NCBI RefSeq assembly: GCF_003255815.1
Contig: NC_037682.1
Span: forward strand, 17,010,965-17,074,964
Reading direction: 5' to 3'
DNA from: Theropithecus gelada
Lineage: Eukaryota > Chordata > Mammalia > Primates > Cercopithecidae
Length of the DNA: 64,000 nt
Position numbers and translations under genes: made by a program. This document shows positions 1 to 10,945 of the stretch, one piece after another (positions within the stretch are counted from its first letter, which is position 1; each line of letters opens with the position of its first letter). A model generated the notes under the pieces. The model was not told where the DNA came from. It saw nothing but the letters and a program-made list of their open reading frames with translations, and did not search any database.

Positions 1-770
1 AGAAAGCCTAGAAAATAGTATTCTGGCCATAGACCTGGGCAAAGATTTCATGATGAAGTCTCCAAAGACAACTACCACAAAAACAAAAATAGAAAAGTAG
101 GGCCTAATTAAGCTAAAGATCTTCTGTATAGCAAAAGAAACTATAAACAAAGTACGCAGGCAACCTACAGAATGACAGAAAATATTGCAAGCTATGCATC
201 TGGCAAAAGTGTAATATCCAACATCTATAAGGAACTTACACAAATCAACCAGCAAAAAATAAACACCTCCATTAAAACATGGGCAAAGGACTTGAAAAGA
301 CATGTCTCAAAAGAAGACATACATGCAGCCAACCAGCATATAAAAAATACTCAACATCACTAATGATTAGAGAAATGCAAATCAAAACCACAATGAGATA
401 CCATCTCACACACCTCGAATGGCTATTATTAAAAAGTCAAAAAATGACAGCTGTTCGTGAGGCTGTGGAGAAAAGGGTATATTTATACACTGCTCATGGG
501 AATGAAAATTAGTTCAAACATTGTGGAAAGCAGTTTGGAAACTTTTCAAAGAATTTGAAACAGAGCTACCATTCAATCCAGCAATCCCATTATTGAGTGT
601 ATATCCAAAGGAATATAAATTATTTTACTAAAACAACACATGTAAACTTATGTTTATCATAGCACTGTTCACAATAGCAAAGAAATCAAATCAAACTATT
701 ATACATACTCATCAGTGGTGGACTGGATAAAGAAATTAAAGCATGTGAACATCATGGATTACTATTTTGT
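1..770 (+). mobile_element. L1P-type LINE-1 fragment, ORF2 3' part, cut by window edge
   Basis: The sequence follows the last part of L1 ORF2 in the sense direction (the 'acatgggcaaagga...' and 'aatgcaaatcaaaacca' segments, and the 'tggataaagaaa' segment near 720). It closely parallels the better preserved L1 at 17425-18755. The reading frame is broken by several stops and indels, leaving only short open pieces at 172-363 and 279-512. At about 772-822 a short antisense piece of the same ORF2 region follows directly, so the element seems to end in a small inverted join. The left end lies outside the window. Confidence 0.85.
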
Positions 771-822
771 CCTTTGTATGGCTGCATATGATTCCATAGT
801 GTACATATGCCACATTTTCCAA

Positions 823-1560
823 GAAACAAAAGCTAAGAAGGGTTGGCAAGGATGCGAAAAAAGAGAACCTTTATACGCTGTTGGTGGGAATGTAAGTAAG
901 TACAGCCATTAAGGAAAGCAACTTAAATGTTCCACTTAAAGGTACAAATAGAACTACCATGTAATCCAGCAGTCTCCTTTATGATATATATCCGATGAAG
1001 TGAAAGCAGAATTTCAGAGAGATATCAGCACTCCAACATTCACTGCACCATTCGTCACAGTAGCCAACATATGGAAACAACCTAAATGTCTATCAATGGA
1101 TAAATGGAGAAAGAAAATGTGGTATAGGCATACAATGAAATATTATTCAGTGACATAAAAGAAGGAAATCCTGACACTTTCAACTATACTGATGAACCTG
1201 GAGGGCATTAGACTAAATGCAATGAGCCAGGCACAGAAAGACAAATACTGTATAATCACACATGTGTGTGGTATCTGAAAAAGTTGAATTCATAGAAAAA
1301 GAGTAGAAAGGTGTTATACGCTCTCCGAGGGAATGTGGAGGAGAATGGGTAGATGTTAATGAAAGGGTATAATCTTTCATTTACAAGATAAACAAGTTCT
1401 GGATAGTTAAAATACAGTGCATAAGGATATGGATATGTTAATGTATTTGATTGTGATAATCATTGAATAATATGTACACATATGAAGTCAACACATGGGA
1501 ATATCTAATATGTTAATTTGATAATATATATTTAATGTTTTAAATAAAAATAAGTAACAT
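823..1560 (+). mobile_element. Ancient L1M fragment (ORF2 end and 3' UTR)
   Basis: Diverged LINE-1 sequence in sense orientation, recognisable by the 'ttggcaaggatgcg' and 'cagccattaaggaaagca' segments and by the late ORF2 to 3' UTR order (tail near 1460-1560). It is much more decayed than the preceding L1P and has no open frame of interest. 1560-1680 is AT-rich sequence with no identified feature. Confidence 0.7.
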
Positions 1561-2052
1561 TAATAGAAAATGTTTAACAGAAATTTTACTTAAAAGCTTT
1601 TGATAGTATAATGTGATGAGTACAGTAAAAATAATTTATTGTACACTAAAACTAACATAATATAATTGAATTATAAATCTACAGTAATCAAGAGCAGCAT
1701 AGAGTTCAGAAATATATCCACATATATACAGCCAAAACAATTTCACAAAATACCAAAGTAAATCTATATAAAAATGATGGTGTTTTGAAAGATAGTAGTG
1801 GATAAATTGAAAATTAATTTTTGATAAAAATTAAACGAAAAAAGAAAGAAAAAAAGAAAGGAAGGAAGAAGTAAACCACAAATCCTTTATTAAACTGCAT
1901 ATCCAAATATAGGGGAAAATGATAGACCTAATTTAAAACTTGAAACAACAGAAAACTGTCAAAAGAAAAACAGAGGAAAATATTTTTGACCTGGAGTTAG
2001 GAAAATATTTCTTAGACATGACACAAGAAAACACAAACACATGAGTAAAGCC

Positions 2053-2440
2053 TCATAAATTCCATTATACTTCTTTGTATTTAATTCCTCTCCTTCCTCT
2101 AGTCCCTGCCAACCACTGGGAAACCACAGATGTGATTTCTGTAATTCTTTTCCCCTTTGTAGAATATGATCTAAGAGAAATCATACAGCTTGTAGCCTTT
2201 CAAGGCTTTCATCCTTACTATGATGTTTTAAAATTGAACTATGTTGTTGCTTTTATCCCTTAATTTGTTTTTTGTGGGTTTTTATTTGCCTTTATAAAAA
2301 AGAAAAGTCCAAAGCAATGGACTTAATCATGGGCTACAAAGTAGTAGTCCATTTCCTTATGTAACACTAATTGATAGAAAATGAGATGGTTTCCAAATAA
2401 GAGCCATTATAAATAAAGTTTGTCTTTGTATCTACATATT
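2053..2440 (-). repeat. Left arm of about 390-bp imperfect inverted repeat
   Basis: Reverse complement of 2930-3328 at roughly 85-90% identity by eye. Shared landmarks are 'ttaattcctctccttcctct' here and its complement near 3281-3300, 'gatgtgatttctgtaattct' and its complement near 3232-3251, and the 'caattagtgttacataagg' segment in the right arm. The arms are separated by about 490 bases. Confidence 0.85.
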
Positions 2441-2929
2441 TGCTTCACTTAATCGAAATTACCATCTGCTAATAAAAAGCTACTGTCAAAAACTGCAAAG
2501 TAAAGGCATGAACTGAAAACATGCATTGTCAAAGTGCATATGCATTAAAGGACTTGTATCCAGGATATAAAAGGAACTATGAAAAAACAAACCAACAACC
2601 AAAGAGAAAAATTTCACAGACATTTTACCAAAACAACAAAAAATAGAGATAGCAAGCAAACATATAAAATGTTTACAATGATTAGTTGTTAGGGAAATTC
2701 AGATTAAAACCACAAAGAGAAATAATGACACACCTATTAGACTAGGTCAAAAATTTAAAAGAAAGAAAATGCCAAGGGCTGGTAATGATTTGGAGCAACG
2801 GGAACTCCCAGATATTGCTGTGTTGATACAGCGCAGTACAATGTTGTAAAAGTTTGTGAGTCTCTTAAATAGCTTATACTTCCCATATGATCCAATAGAC
2901 TTCCAGTTATTAGCCAAGAGAAGTTTAAA

Positions 2930-3328
2930 AACTATATAGATACAAAGATAAGCTTTATTTATCATGGCTCTTATTTAGAAACAATCTCATTTTCTATCAA
3001 TTAGTGTTACATAAGGCAGTGGACAACTACTTAGTAGTCCACTATTAAGTCCATTGCTTTTGGACGTTTCCTTTTTATAAAAGTAAAAACAAAACAAAAC
3101 AAAAAAACAAAAAAAGTAAAGTGATAAAAACAACAACATGGCTGAATTTCAAAACATAGTAAGGATGAAAGCCTGATTTGAAAGGCTACAAGCTGTATGA
3201 TTTCACTTAGATCATACTCTACAAAGGGGAAGAGAATTACAGAAATCACATCCATGGTTTCCCCTTGATTGTCAGGGACTAGAGGAAGGAGAGGAATTAA
3301 ATATAGAGAAATATATAGAATTTATGTG
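2930..3328 (+). repeat. Right arm of the inverted repeat, in L1M sense orientation
   Basis: This arm is co-linear with the surrounding L1M 3' region, so it is the original and the left arm the inverted copy. It differs from the left arm by small indels, for example an A-rich insertion near 3090-3115. Confidence 0.85.
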
Positions 3329-3330
3329 GT

Positions 3331-3867
3331 TAAATGAACTATTCTGTCTTAATTGAATTAGTGGTTACAAGACTGTATGTGTTGTCAAATCTCATCAAAC
3401 TGTAAACTTCAGAGTGAAAGTTTTTTTCTAGGAAAGCTATACCACAATAAATCTGGCTTTGAGAAATTAATGCTTTCTAAGGCCATATTGTACCCATTTA
3501 AACACTCATGAATTACAATATTTTTATTCATTGTTCTTTCTGCTTCTTCCTGAATAAACTCCTTTCAAAACTTCAATGAAAACTGCTAGTTCATTCTAAT
3601 TTTTCAGTCCTTGCATTTTTAGGGTTTAATAACATTGATCTCTTCTTTTTACATAGTATTTTCTTCTCTCCTTGAGTCTAACAAAATTCATGTATTGAGA
3701 CTGTATTGTGTTTTCCCTGTCTCTCTTAATTCACAGTTGAGTTTGCTCCAATAAAAATTATTTCACATACTTTCATTTCTTAAGTTAGGTATTCTTATAT
3801 GTATAACCAAATACATATTGAAAATATAATTGGTGGTTATCAATCATGGCATAGTTCTTGATGGCAT
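3331..3867. other. AT-rich intergenic sequence, nothing recognised
   Basis: No open frame, RNA gene or clear repeat family was recognised in this stretch. Confidence 0.5.
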
Positions 3868-4012
3868 TGTATTAGCCCATTCTCACACTGCTAATAAAGA
3901 CATACTTAAGACTGGGTAATCTATAAAGGAATGAAGTTCAATGGAATCACAATTAAGCATGGCTGGAGAGGCCTCAGGGGACTTACAACCATGGCAGATC
4001 TAGCAAATCTAT
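3868..4012 (-). mobile_element. THE1/MST-type (MaLR) LTR fragment
   Basis: Antisense 3' part of an ERVL-MaLR LTR. It opens with the complement of the LTR terminus ('tgtattagcccattctcaca'), followed by the 'gactgggtaatctataaag' and 'catggctggagaggcctcag' landmarks. It is truncated after 'catggcag'. No coding part is present. 4013-5330 holds no recognised feature. Confidence 0.75.
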
Positions 4013-5329
4013 AGCTTCATCTCTTTGCAGGATCAGAATCACAAATAATAACTGCAAAAACCAATGTTATTTCAAAATCATAAATATATATTAATTTTTA
4101 AATCTATTGTCCTATGTGCTCAGGGTCTAGCATTTCTTTAAACATCATACAGTAGATATTTATTAACTACCCTTTCTCACTACCTTTACACAGGAACATA
4201 GCTGAATTTTAGCTCACACCTACAATAAGAAGGGTGCACACACACACTGAAATGGCACAGGGAGAGAATGATAGTTTAGTCATGCACTTAAAATAAGCTA
4301 AAAGTACAGAGAGAGAGTCAGTGTAGACAGACAATTGAAAACTATTTATTTTCCAGAGATCACAAACCACTTTATGATGTAAGACTTTCATAATGTCTGA
4401 TTCCACACATCTATATGTGATCATATTATATTTAGTATTGTTTTGAGACAGAGTTCCTGCCTGTAGAGAATTGACTCTGTAATTAATAGCAATAATCTAC
4501 TCCCAATGGTTCTCTTGTCTTCTTGGAGAAAAACAAAATACAAGTGCAGTAACATGTATTTAATCATAAGGCATCTTAAGATTTTACCAATAGATAATTC
4601 AATTTTCCATTGCATTTTTTAAATTAATATTTCTCCTTTTATTTTTAAGTTCCAAATAAGAACCTCTGTAAAAAAGGAAAATAATAATTACGTAGGTAAG
4701 TAGCCATCTGCGGAGGAAGTTTTAAAGATTGGGTAATGTTATTAAGTAAGGTGGATAGGTACCCTGTTGACTGCTTCTTGGAATTACATTCATAATGGAC
4801 ATTGTAGTATAACAATCATTTGATTTGCTTTTAAAACTTTGCTAAACTATTTTTAAGGATACAATAGATGTCAAAATATTGATTATTTGAAATGGTCACT
4901 GTTTTTGCTGTTTAGGGCTACACATAAGCCATTCTCAAGAGATAAAGTATGAATTTTAGAGTTTAAGAATGTACAGAGTGGTTTTGAAAAAATTTTAAAA
5001 AAATGTATTTGAGCTAAATTCACATACCAGCTCTAAGAATGGGAGAAATTTTAACAAGAATATTTTTATTATTTTACATTTTGGATGTGGGCTAGCATGG
5101 AAACAATAGAACAAAGTATTTGCCTTTGCAGAAATAGAGTATGTGGACTTGAGCCAGTGATTTGAGAAACCTACAACTCCAGTTCAATACAATCAATCAT
5201 TTATTACATGCAAATGCTTATCCATGGGTCCCCTAATATTCTTCTTACTTCAGTTAGTCCAGTAATTATGACATATTATTCTAGGTTTTTGTTTATTTCT
5301 TTGCCATATGTGACTGTCCTATCAACACT

Positions 5330-5354
5330 TCTTTTTTTGTTTGTAAACTTTTAG
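5330..5354 (+). other. Candidate 3' splice site of the OR5F1 coding exon
   Basis: A T-rich tract ending in 'cttttag' lies 55 bases upstream of the ATG. OR genes usually have one or more non-coding 5' exons spliced to a single coding exon. This is a plausible acceptor by pattern only. Confidence 0.4.
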
Positions 5355-5408
5355 AGAGGAAAATATTTGCAGCTAATACAAAGTTTACACAAAATATATT
5401 TCTCATAA

Positions 5409-6350
5409 ATGACCAGAAAAAATTATACCTCACTGACTGAGTTCATCCTATTGGGATTAGCAGACACACTGGAGCTTCAGATTATCCTTTTTCTGTTTTT
5501 TCTTGTGATTTACACACTTACAGTACTGGGGAATATCGGGATGATCCTCCTAATCAGGATCGATTCCCGGCTTCACACACCCATGTATTTCTTCCTGGCT
5601 AACCTGTCCTTTGTGGACGTTTGTTACTCAACCACCATCACCCCAAAGATGCTGGCAGACTTATTATCGGAGAAGAAAACCATCTCTTTTGCTGGCTGCT
5701 TCCTACAGATGTACTTTATCGCCCTGGCGACAACCGAATGCATCCTCTTTGGGTTCATGGCCTATGACCGGTACGTGGCCATATGTCGCCCGCTGCTTTA
5801 CTCCTTGATCATGTCCAGGACAATCTGCCTAAAAATGGCAGCTGGGGCTTTTGCTGCAGGGTTGCTGAACTCCATGGTCAACACAAGCCATGTAAGCAGC
5901 TTGTCATTCTGTGGCTCCAATGTCATCCATCACTTCTTCTGTGACAGCCCCCCACTTTTCAAGCTCTCTTGTTCTGACACAATCCTGAAAGAAAGTATAA
6001 GTTCTACTTTGGCTGGTGTGAATATTGTGGGGACTCTGCTTGTCATCCTCACGTCCTACTCATATGTTCTCTTCTCAATTTTTTCTATGCATTCAGGGGA
6101 GGGAAGGCACAGAGCTTTCTCCACGTGTGCCTCTCACCTGACAGCCATAATTCTGTTCTACACCACCTCCATCTATACTTACCTGAGACCTAGCTCCAGC
6201 TACTCCCTGAATCGGGACAAAGTGGCTTCTGTGTTCTACACAGTGGTGATTCCCATGTTGAATCCTCTGATCTACAGCCTCAGGAATAAGGAAGTAAAGA
6301 AGGCTTTAGCGAATGTAATTACCAGGAAAGGGATCTCTTCATTTCTGTGA
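5409..6350 (+). CDS. OR5F1: Olfactory receptor OR5F1, intact
   Basis: Odorant-binding seven-transmembrane GPCR of class II OR family 5; acts at olfactory neuron cilia through the olfactory G protein and cAMP. The 313-residue protein matches my memory of human OR5F1 almost throughout, starting at the same MTRKNYTS N-terminus. Visible signatures: N-glycosylation site N5-Y-T, TM1 GN at 41-42, LHTPMYFFL at 55-63, MAYDRYVAIC at 117-126 (TM3/IL2), loop-2 cysteines C168, C178 and C188 with TM3 C97, RAFSTCASH at 235-243 (TM6) and PMLNPLIYSLRN at 282-293 (TM7). It appears one residue shorter than the human protein, in the early TM3 stretch after QMYF. No stops or frameshifts. It is the first of four plus-strand receptors here. 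The ATG is fixed by family alignment. Confidence 0.95.
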   Translation: MTRKNYTSLTEFILLGLADTLELQIILFLFFLVIYTLTVLGNIGMILLIRIDSRLHTPMYFFLANLSFVDVCYSTTITPKMLADLLSEKKTISFAGCFLQMYFIALATTECILFGFMAYDRYVAICRPLLYSLIMSRTICLKMAAGAFAAGLLNSMVNTSHVSSLSFCGSNVIHHFFCDSPPLFKLSCSDTILKESISSTLAGVNIVGTLLVILTSYSYVLFSIFSMHSGEGRHRAFSTCASHLTAIILFYTTSIYTYLRPSSSYSLNRDKVASVFYTVVIPMLNPLIYSLRNKEVKKALANVITRKGISSFL

Positions 6351-6880
6351 TTGTTTGACTAAAAATCTGAATTAAAGAGCATGTTTTAGTTACTTTCAAA
6401 GTCTGGTTTATACCCACATATTTTATTAGAATATTTTCTCAGTAAACACATTTTGTTAATACTTAAATATTTGTATCCAGTTAGGGATAAAGTAAATTAC
6501 CAAACTTATTCAAGACCATGGCATGTTGACTTTACTATGATTCTGTATATCTTTGTTAGGTTCTCCAAAATAATGAATATTTTTAAGTGAAATCTTGTCT
6601 AGAAAAACAAATGGAATCTATGTTTACAGACTAAAGCCACAATGATACATGAAACTGGAAATATAAAATAATTTCTATTATCCATTCATTTTTTCTTATG
6701 CATTATTTTTCACCATTTATGATTTTTAAGGAATTGTTAAATATCACATAGGTGAGAAATGCTATAAGTTTAATATATATTTCTCCTTTGTATTCACTGA
6801 ACTACTTCTTGGAGTAATCAAGAGAAATCAAATTTTAGGACTATAGGTTTAATAGGAATTCTAAACTCTCCGTCTTTTAC

Positions 6881-6931
<51 letters not shown>

Positions 6932-7439
6932 CACACACACACGTGCATGAGTATATTTAAAGAATCTGAGAGTTTGTGCCAAAATACGCTATAAAGAAGA
7001 CTCTGATTAGTATGCATCAATTACAGCTCTTCTTTTATTCTCTTTCATTCTGCTCCAAATTTTCTAGCCCTGTCTCTCCCTTTCTTTTCTTGAGACAGAC
7101 ACACATTCAGAAAGACACATGCACACATGGTCAAGCGCTGCAAAGATTTTAAGCATTGCGTAGTTGCAAGTGATAGATTAATATTCAATGAATGAATCTG
7201 ACAGATAGTCTTCAAAATAAGGTCTTGGAATTTCTGTTCACAAATTGTTATTATGCTATCTTTTCTTACCATTTGACATTTTCATTTTACATTTGTTGAA
7301 GTTATAGATTTATACACACATTGATTGCTGTTTTTTTTTCACTCTTGTACATACATAAATGGGAAATAGAAAAGAATAAAGTGGTTATAGTATGCCTAAA
7401 TTTTCACATTCCGAGACATTTTAAAAATATTTGTTGTTT
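6351..7439. other. OR5F1 3' flank, no further gene
   Basis: An ATTAAA-like signal lies shortly after the stop (about 6371). Apart from the CT-repeat listed separately, no repeat family or reading frame of interest was recognised. Confidence 0.5.
6884..6928. repeat. (CT)n microsatellite with short (AC)n
   Basis: About 22 uninterrupted CT units followed by a short ACACAC run. A long perfect dinucleotide, so likely length-polymorphic. Confidence 0.95.
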
Positions 7440-7649
7440 AAAAATTTGTTTCAATTAAAAAACTGTGGTATACACACACAAAGAAGTATTTTTCAGCCTA
7501 AAAAAGAATAAAATCCTCTCCACTGCAACAAAAATTGATGATATTGCAGGTCAGTTATTAGGTGAAATAAGCCAGGAGCAGAATGACAAATATTACATTT
7601 GTAGGAATAAAATATATTCCTTATATGTAGGAATAAAAAAGAAAATCTT

Positions 7650-7943
7650 GGCCAGTTGTGGTGATTCACACCTGTAATTCCAGCACTTTGGGAGGATGAG
7701 TCAGGCGGATCACTTGAGGCCAGTAGTTTGAAACCAGCCTGGCAAAAATGGTGAAATCCCATCTCTACTAAAAATACAAAAATTAGCTGAGTGTGGTGGT
7801 GTGTGCTTGTAGCCCCAGCTACTTGGGAGACTGAGCAGGAGAATCACTTGAAACTAGGAGGCGGAGGTAGCAGTGAGCCATGATCCTACCTCTGTACTCC
7901 AACCTGGGCAATAGAATGAGACTCCATCACACATACACACAAA
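7650..7943 (+). mobile_element. Alu, diverged full-length, sense
   Basis: Dimeric Alu starting 'ggccagttgtggtgattcac' and ending in a CA-rich degenerate tail. Many substitutions relative to Alu consensus indicate an older subfamily. It sits inside L1M sequence. Confidence 0.93.
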
Positions 7944-8240
7944 AGGAATCTCATGAAGGTGGAGAGTATAAAGGTGGTTAGCAGAGGCTAGGAAGAAAAG
8001 GGGTGGATGGGGAATGAAGAGGAGTTGATAATTGGGTACAAAAATACAGAAAGATGTAATAAATGAGTTCTAGTGTTTGATAGTACAGTACAGAAATTTT
8101 AGTTTACAAGAATGTATTGCATATTTCCAGATGGCTTGGAAAGAAGCTTCTAACTTTCTCATTATGCTGGTTTTTAAGCTACTATCTTTCTGCTCCAATC
8201 ACACCCTTCCATACCCTTCATTTTGAGGCTAGATAAATCA

Positions 8241-8530
8241 TTTTTTTTTTTTGAGACGTAGTTTCTTGTTGCCAAGGCTGGAGTACAATGGCACGATTTC
8301 AGCTCACCTCAACCTCTGCCTCCTGGGTTCAAGCGATTCTACTGCCTCAGCCTCCTGAGTAGCTGGGATTACAAGCATCCACCACCACGCCCAGCTAATT
8401 TTGTATTTTTAGTAGAGACGAGGTTTCTCCCTGTTGGTCAGGCTGGTCTTGAACTCCCGACCTCAGGTGATCTGCCCACCTCAGCCTCCTAAAGTGCTGG
8501 GATTACAGGTGTGAGCCACCACGCCCAGCC
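8241..8530 (-). mobile_element. Alu, full-length, antisense
   Basis: Begins with a T12 run (the Alu poly(A) tail on the other strand), then the 'ttgagacgtagtttc' segment, and ends with the complement of the Alu 5' end ('caccacgcccagcc'). Confidence 0.95.
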
Positions 8531-9369
8531 CATGCTGCATTTTCTCTGTTGTTTGTTTTTGAGCCCAGAAATAACTTCTCACCTATATGTTCAAATGATT
8601 TTTAACATGAGTGCCAAGGAAATTCATTGGTGGAAAAGCAGTCTTTTCAATAAATGGTGTTGGAGAAATTGGATTTCCACAGAAGCAGAGGCTAGGAAGA
8701 AAAGGGGTGGGATGGGGAATGAAATCCTGTGATTTGCAGAAAAATTGAAGAAACTGGAGGTTATTATGTTAAGTGAACTAAGCCAGGCACAAAGAGACAA
8801 ATGTCGTATTATCTCACTCATATGTAGACCTACCAAAATTTGATTCCATGGAAGTAAAGGATAGAATGGTGGTTGCCAAAGACTGGGATGGGATGGGAGA
8901 AAGGGAGCATGAGGAGTGTTTGGCTTATGGGCAGAAAAGTACAGAGAGATAGAAGGAATAAGTTCTGGTGCTTGATAGCACATTAGGGCAACTACAGTTA
9001 AAGATAATGTGTTGTATATTTCAAAATAGCTGGAGGAGAAGTGTTAAGATAATGCCAACACAAATAAATGATAATAGTTTCAGGTGATGAATATCACAAT
9101 CACACTGGATGTGATCGTTACACAATGTATCCACGTATTAAAATACCACATACAGCTCATAATTATGTATAACAATTATATATCAATTAGAAAAATATGC
9201 ACGTTACCTTGTGCAGGAGGTTCTAGCCAGTGCAACGAAGTGAGGGAAAGTAAACTTGAAAATATTAGAGGATAAGTTGCTACTTTAGGTAAGTGTTATG
9301 AATGTTTACCTAGAATATCTTAAGGTACCTAAATATATAGATCAATGGAATGAAGTAAAGAGTCCAGAA

Positions 9370-9490
9370 AAAATATATATAAATCAGAGAATTGTATAAT
9401 ATATTGCATATTAATATATTTATATCATATTAATAATATATTAATAGTGTCTATTATCTTATATTATATATATAAGATAATATAGAGATA
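9370..9490. repeat. AT-rich imperfectly palindromic tract
   Basis: Nearly pure A/T sequence with repeated 'taatatatta' and 'tatcttatattatatatata' elements that are self-complementary over short distances. Confidence 0.7.
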
Positions 9491-10431
9491 ATTAGCTGAT
9501 TTTTGACAAAGATGCTAGGATAATCCATGGGGAATGAAAAGGCTTTTCAACAAACCGTGCAAGAGCAGATATCTACATAAGGACTAAACGGACATCAAAC
9601 TTGACTTCACATTAAATGCAAACATCCACTCAAAATGGATCATAGACATGCAAGTAACATCTAAAGTATAGAAAGGTCTAGAAAAAATCATAAAAGAAAA
9701 TCATGGGGATATAAAGATTATTATACACTTCTAAAAGAGTACTGAGAAAGCATAATTCCTAAATATATGTATTAAATTAAACCCAAACTAACAGCTCTTT
9801 TTCTTCAAATAGTAGCATTAATAAAATAAAAGAGAAAACTAAACAGTGGTTAAAAATTATTTCTTAATATTTCTGAGTAAGAGTTTGTATACAAAATGTG
9901 TAAAGAACACTTGCCATCCAATCATAAAAAGACAATCCTGTAAGAAATAAATGAGTTTATTAAACACTTCAGCCAAAAATCACTTCTAAGTATTCAATAA
10001 GCACTTAAAAACATGCACACCATTTTATTCATTAAAGATACACGAACAAAAATTCAGAACTTACCAATGACTATGGCAAATTTGAAAATTTTAACAGTGT
10101 CAAGTTTTGGCAAAGGTGTAGAAGTATTTTTACTCTCATACACTGTTGGAGAGAATGTAAAAGGATATAAGTACTTCAGAAAACATATTGACAATTTCCT
10201 AAAATATAAATAAATTCTATAATATGACCCAAACACTTATCCAAAAGAAATGAAAATATATGTCAAATGTAAACCATGTTTATGAATACACACAGCCACT
10301 CCATGTACAATACCAAAACATGGAAACAATCAAAGCTCATCAGCAGGGGAATGCATAAGCAAATTATGGTATGATCATCCAGTGGAATTCTATTCTGCAA
10401 TGACAATGAATAAACTATTGATATTTACATC
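9491..10431 (+). mobile_element. Ancient L1M, ORF2 3' part
   Basis: Sense L1M recognisable from 'gctgatttttgacaaagatg' through 'aaaggcttttcaacaaac' to 'atgaataaactattgatat'. The frame is heavily decayed; the short open frames at about 10013-10236 on either strand are not genes. A younger L1P 3' end follows directly. Confidence 0.75.
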
Positions 10432-10945
10432 GTAGGTATATACCCAGAAGATTGTAAATCATGCTACTCTAAAGACACATGCACACGTATGTTTATTGTG
10501 CCACTATTCACAATAGCAAAGACTTGGAACCAACCAAAATGTCCATCAATGACAGACTAGATTAAGAAAATGTGGTACATATACACCATGGAATACTATG
10601 CAGTCATAAAAAAGGATGAGTTCATGTCCTTTGTAGGGACATGGATGCAACTGGAAACCATCATTCTCAGCAAACTATCACAAGAACAGAAAACCAAACA
10701 CCACATGTTCTCACTCATAGGTGGGAATTGAACAATGAGATCACTTGGACACAGGAAGCGGAACATCACACACCGGGTCCTATTGTGGGAAGGGTGAGGG
10801 GGGAGGGATAGCATTAGGAGATATACTTAATGTAAATGACAAGTTAATGGGTGCAGCACACCAACATGGCACCTGTATACATAGGTAACAAACCTGCACA
10901 TTGTGCACATGTACCCTAGAACTTAAAGTATAATAATAAAACAAA
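10432..10945 (+). mobile_element. 5'-truncated L1P, last about 510 bases
   Basis: Young-looking L1 3' end: the ORF2 end runs through 'cactcataggtgggaattga' (stop at about 10730), then the typical 3' UTR with 'acctgcacattgtgcacatg' and an A-rich tail at about 10930. Nearly identical in layout to the L1 at 17425-18755. No clear target-site duplication. Confidence 0.9.

Larger units (their letters stand above)
1680..3330 (+). mobile_element. Ancient L1M carrying an inverted copy of its own 3' segment
   Basis: Sense L1M ORF2 can be followed from about 1680 to 2046 (ending in the 'ttcttagacatgacac' segment). It is interrupted by an inverted block at 2053-2440, then resumes at about 2460 ('aaaggacttgtatccagga') and runs through the 3' UTR to about 3330. 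The inverted block is a copy of the downstream segment 2930-3328 of the same element. Short open frames on both strands here are by-products of that duplication and are not genes. Confidence 0.7.
7440..9190 (+). mobile_element. Ancient L1M 3' regions interrupted by two Alus
   Basis: L1M late-ORF2/3' UTR sequence in sense orientation at about 7440-7648 ('gtgaaataagccaggagcag'), 7944-8150 ('gcagaggctaggaagaaaag') and 8590-9190 ('aataaatggtgttggagaaa', 'actaagccaggcacaaagag'). The last part restarts further upstream in L1 than the middle part ends, so at least two L1M copies or a rearranged one are present. Short open frames in it (for example 8624-8983 minus) are not genes. Confidence 0.75.

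Noticed and set aside
5611..5808. Overlapping frames inside the receptor exons (also 15168-15392, 43179-43406 and 54686-54880)
   Set aside because: They are alternative-frame shadows of the conserved OR coding sequence.
8624..8983. 119-codon frame on the minus strand
   Set aside because: It is antisense to L1M 3' sequence and matches no protein family.
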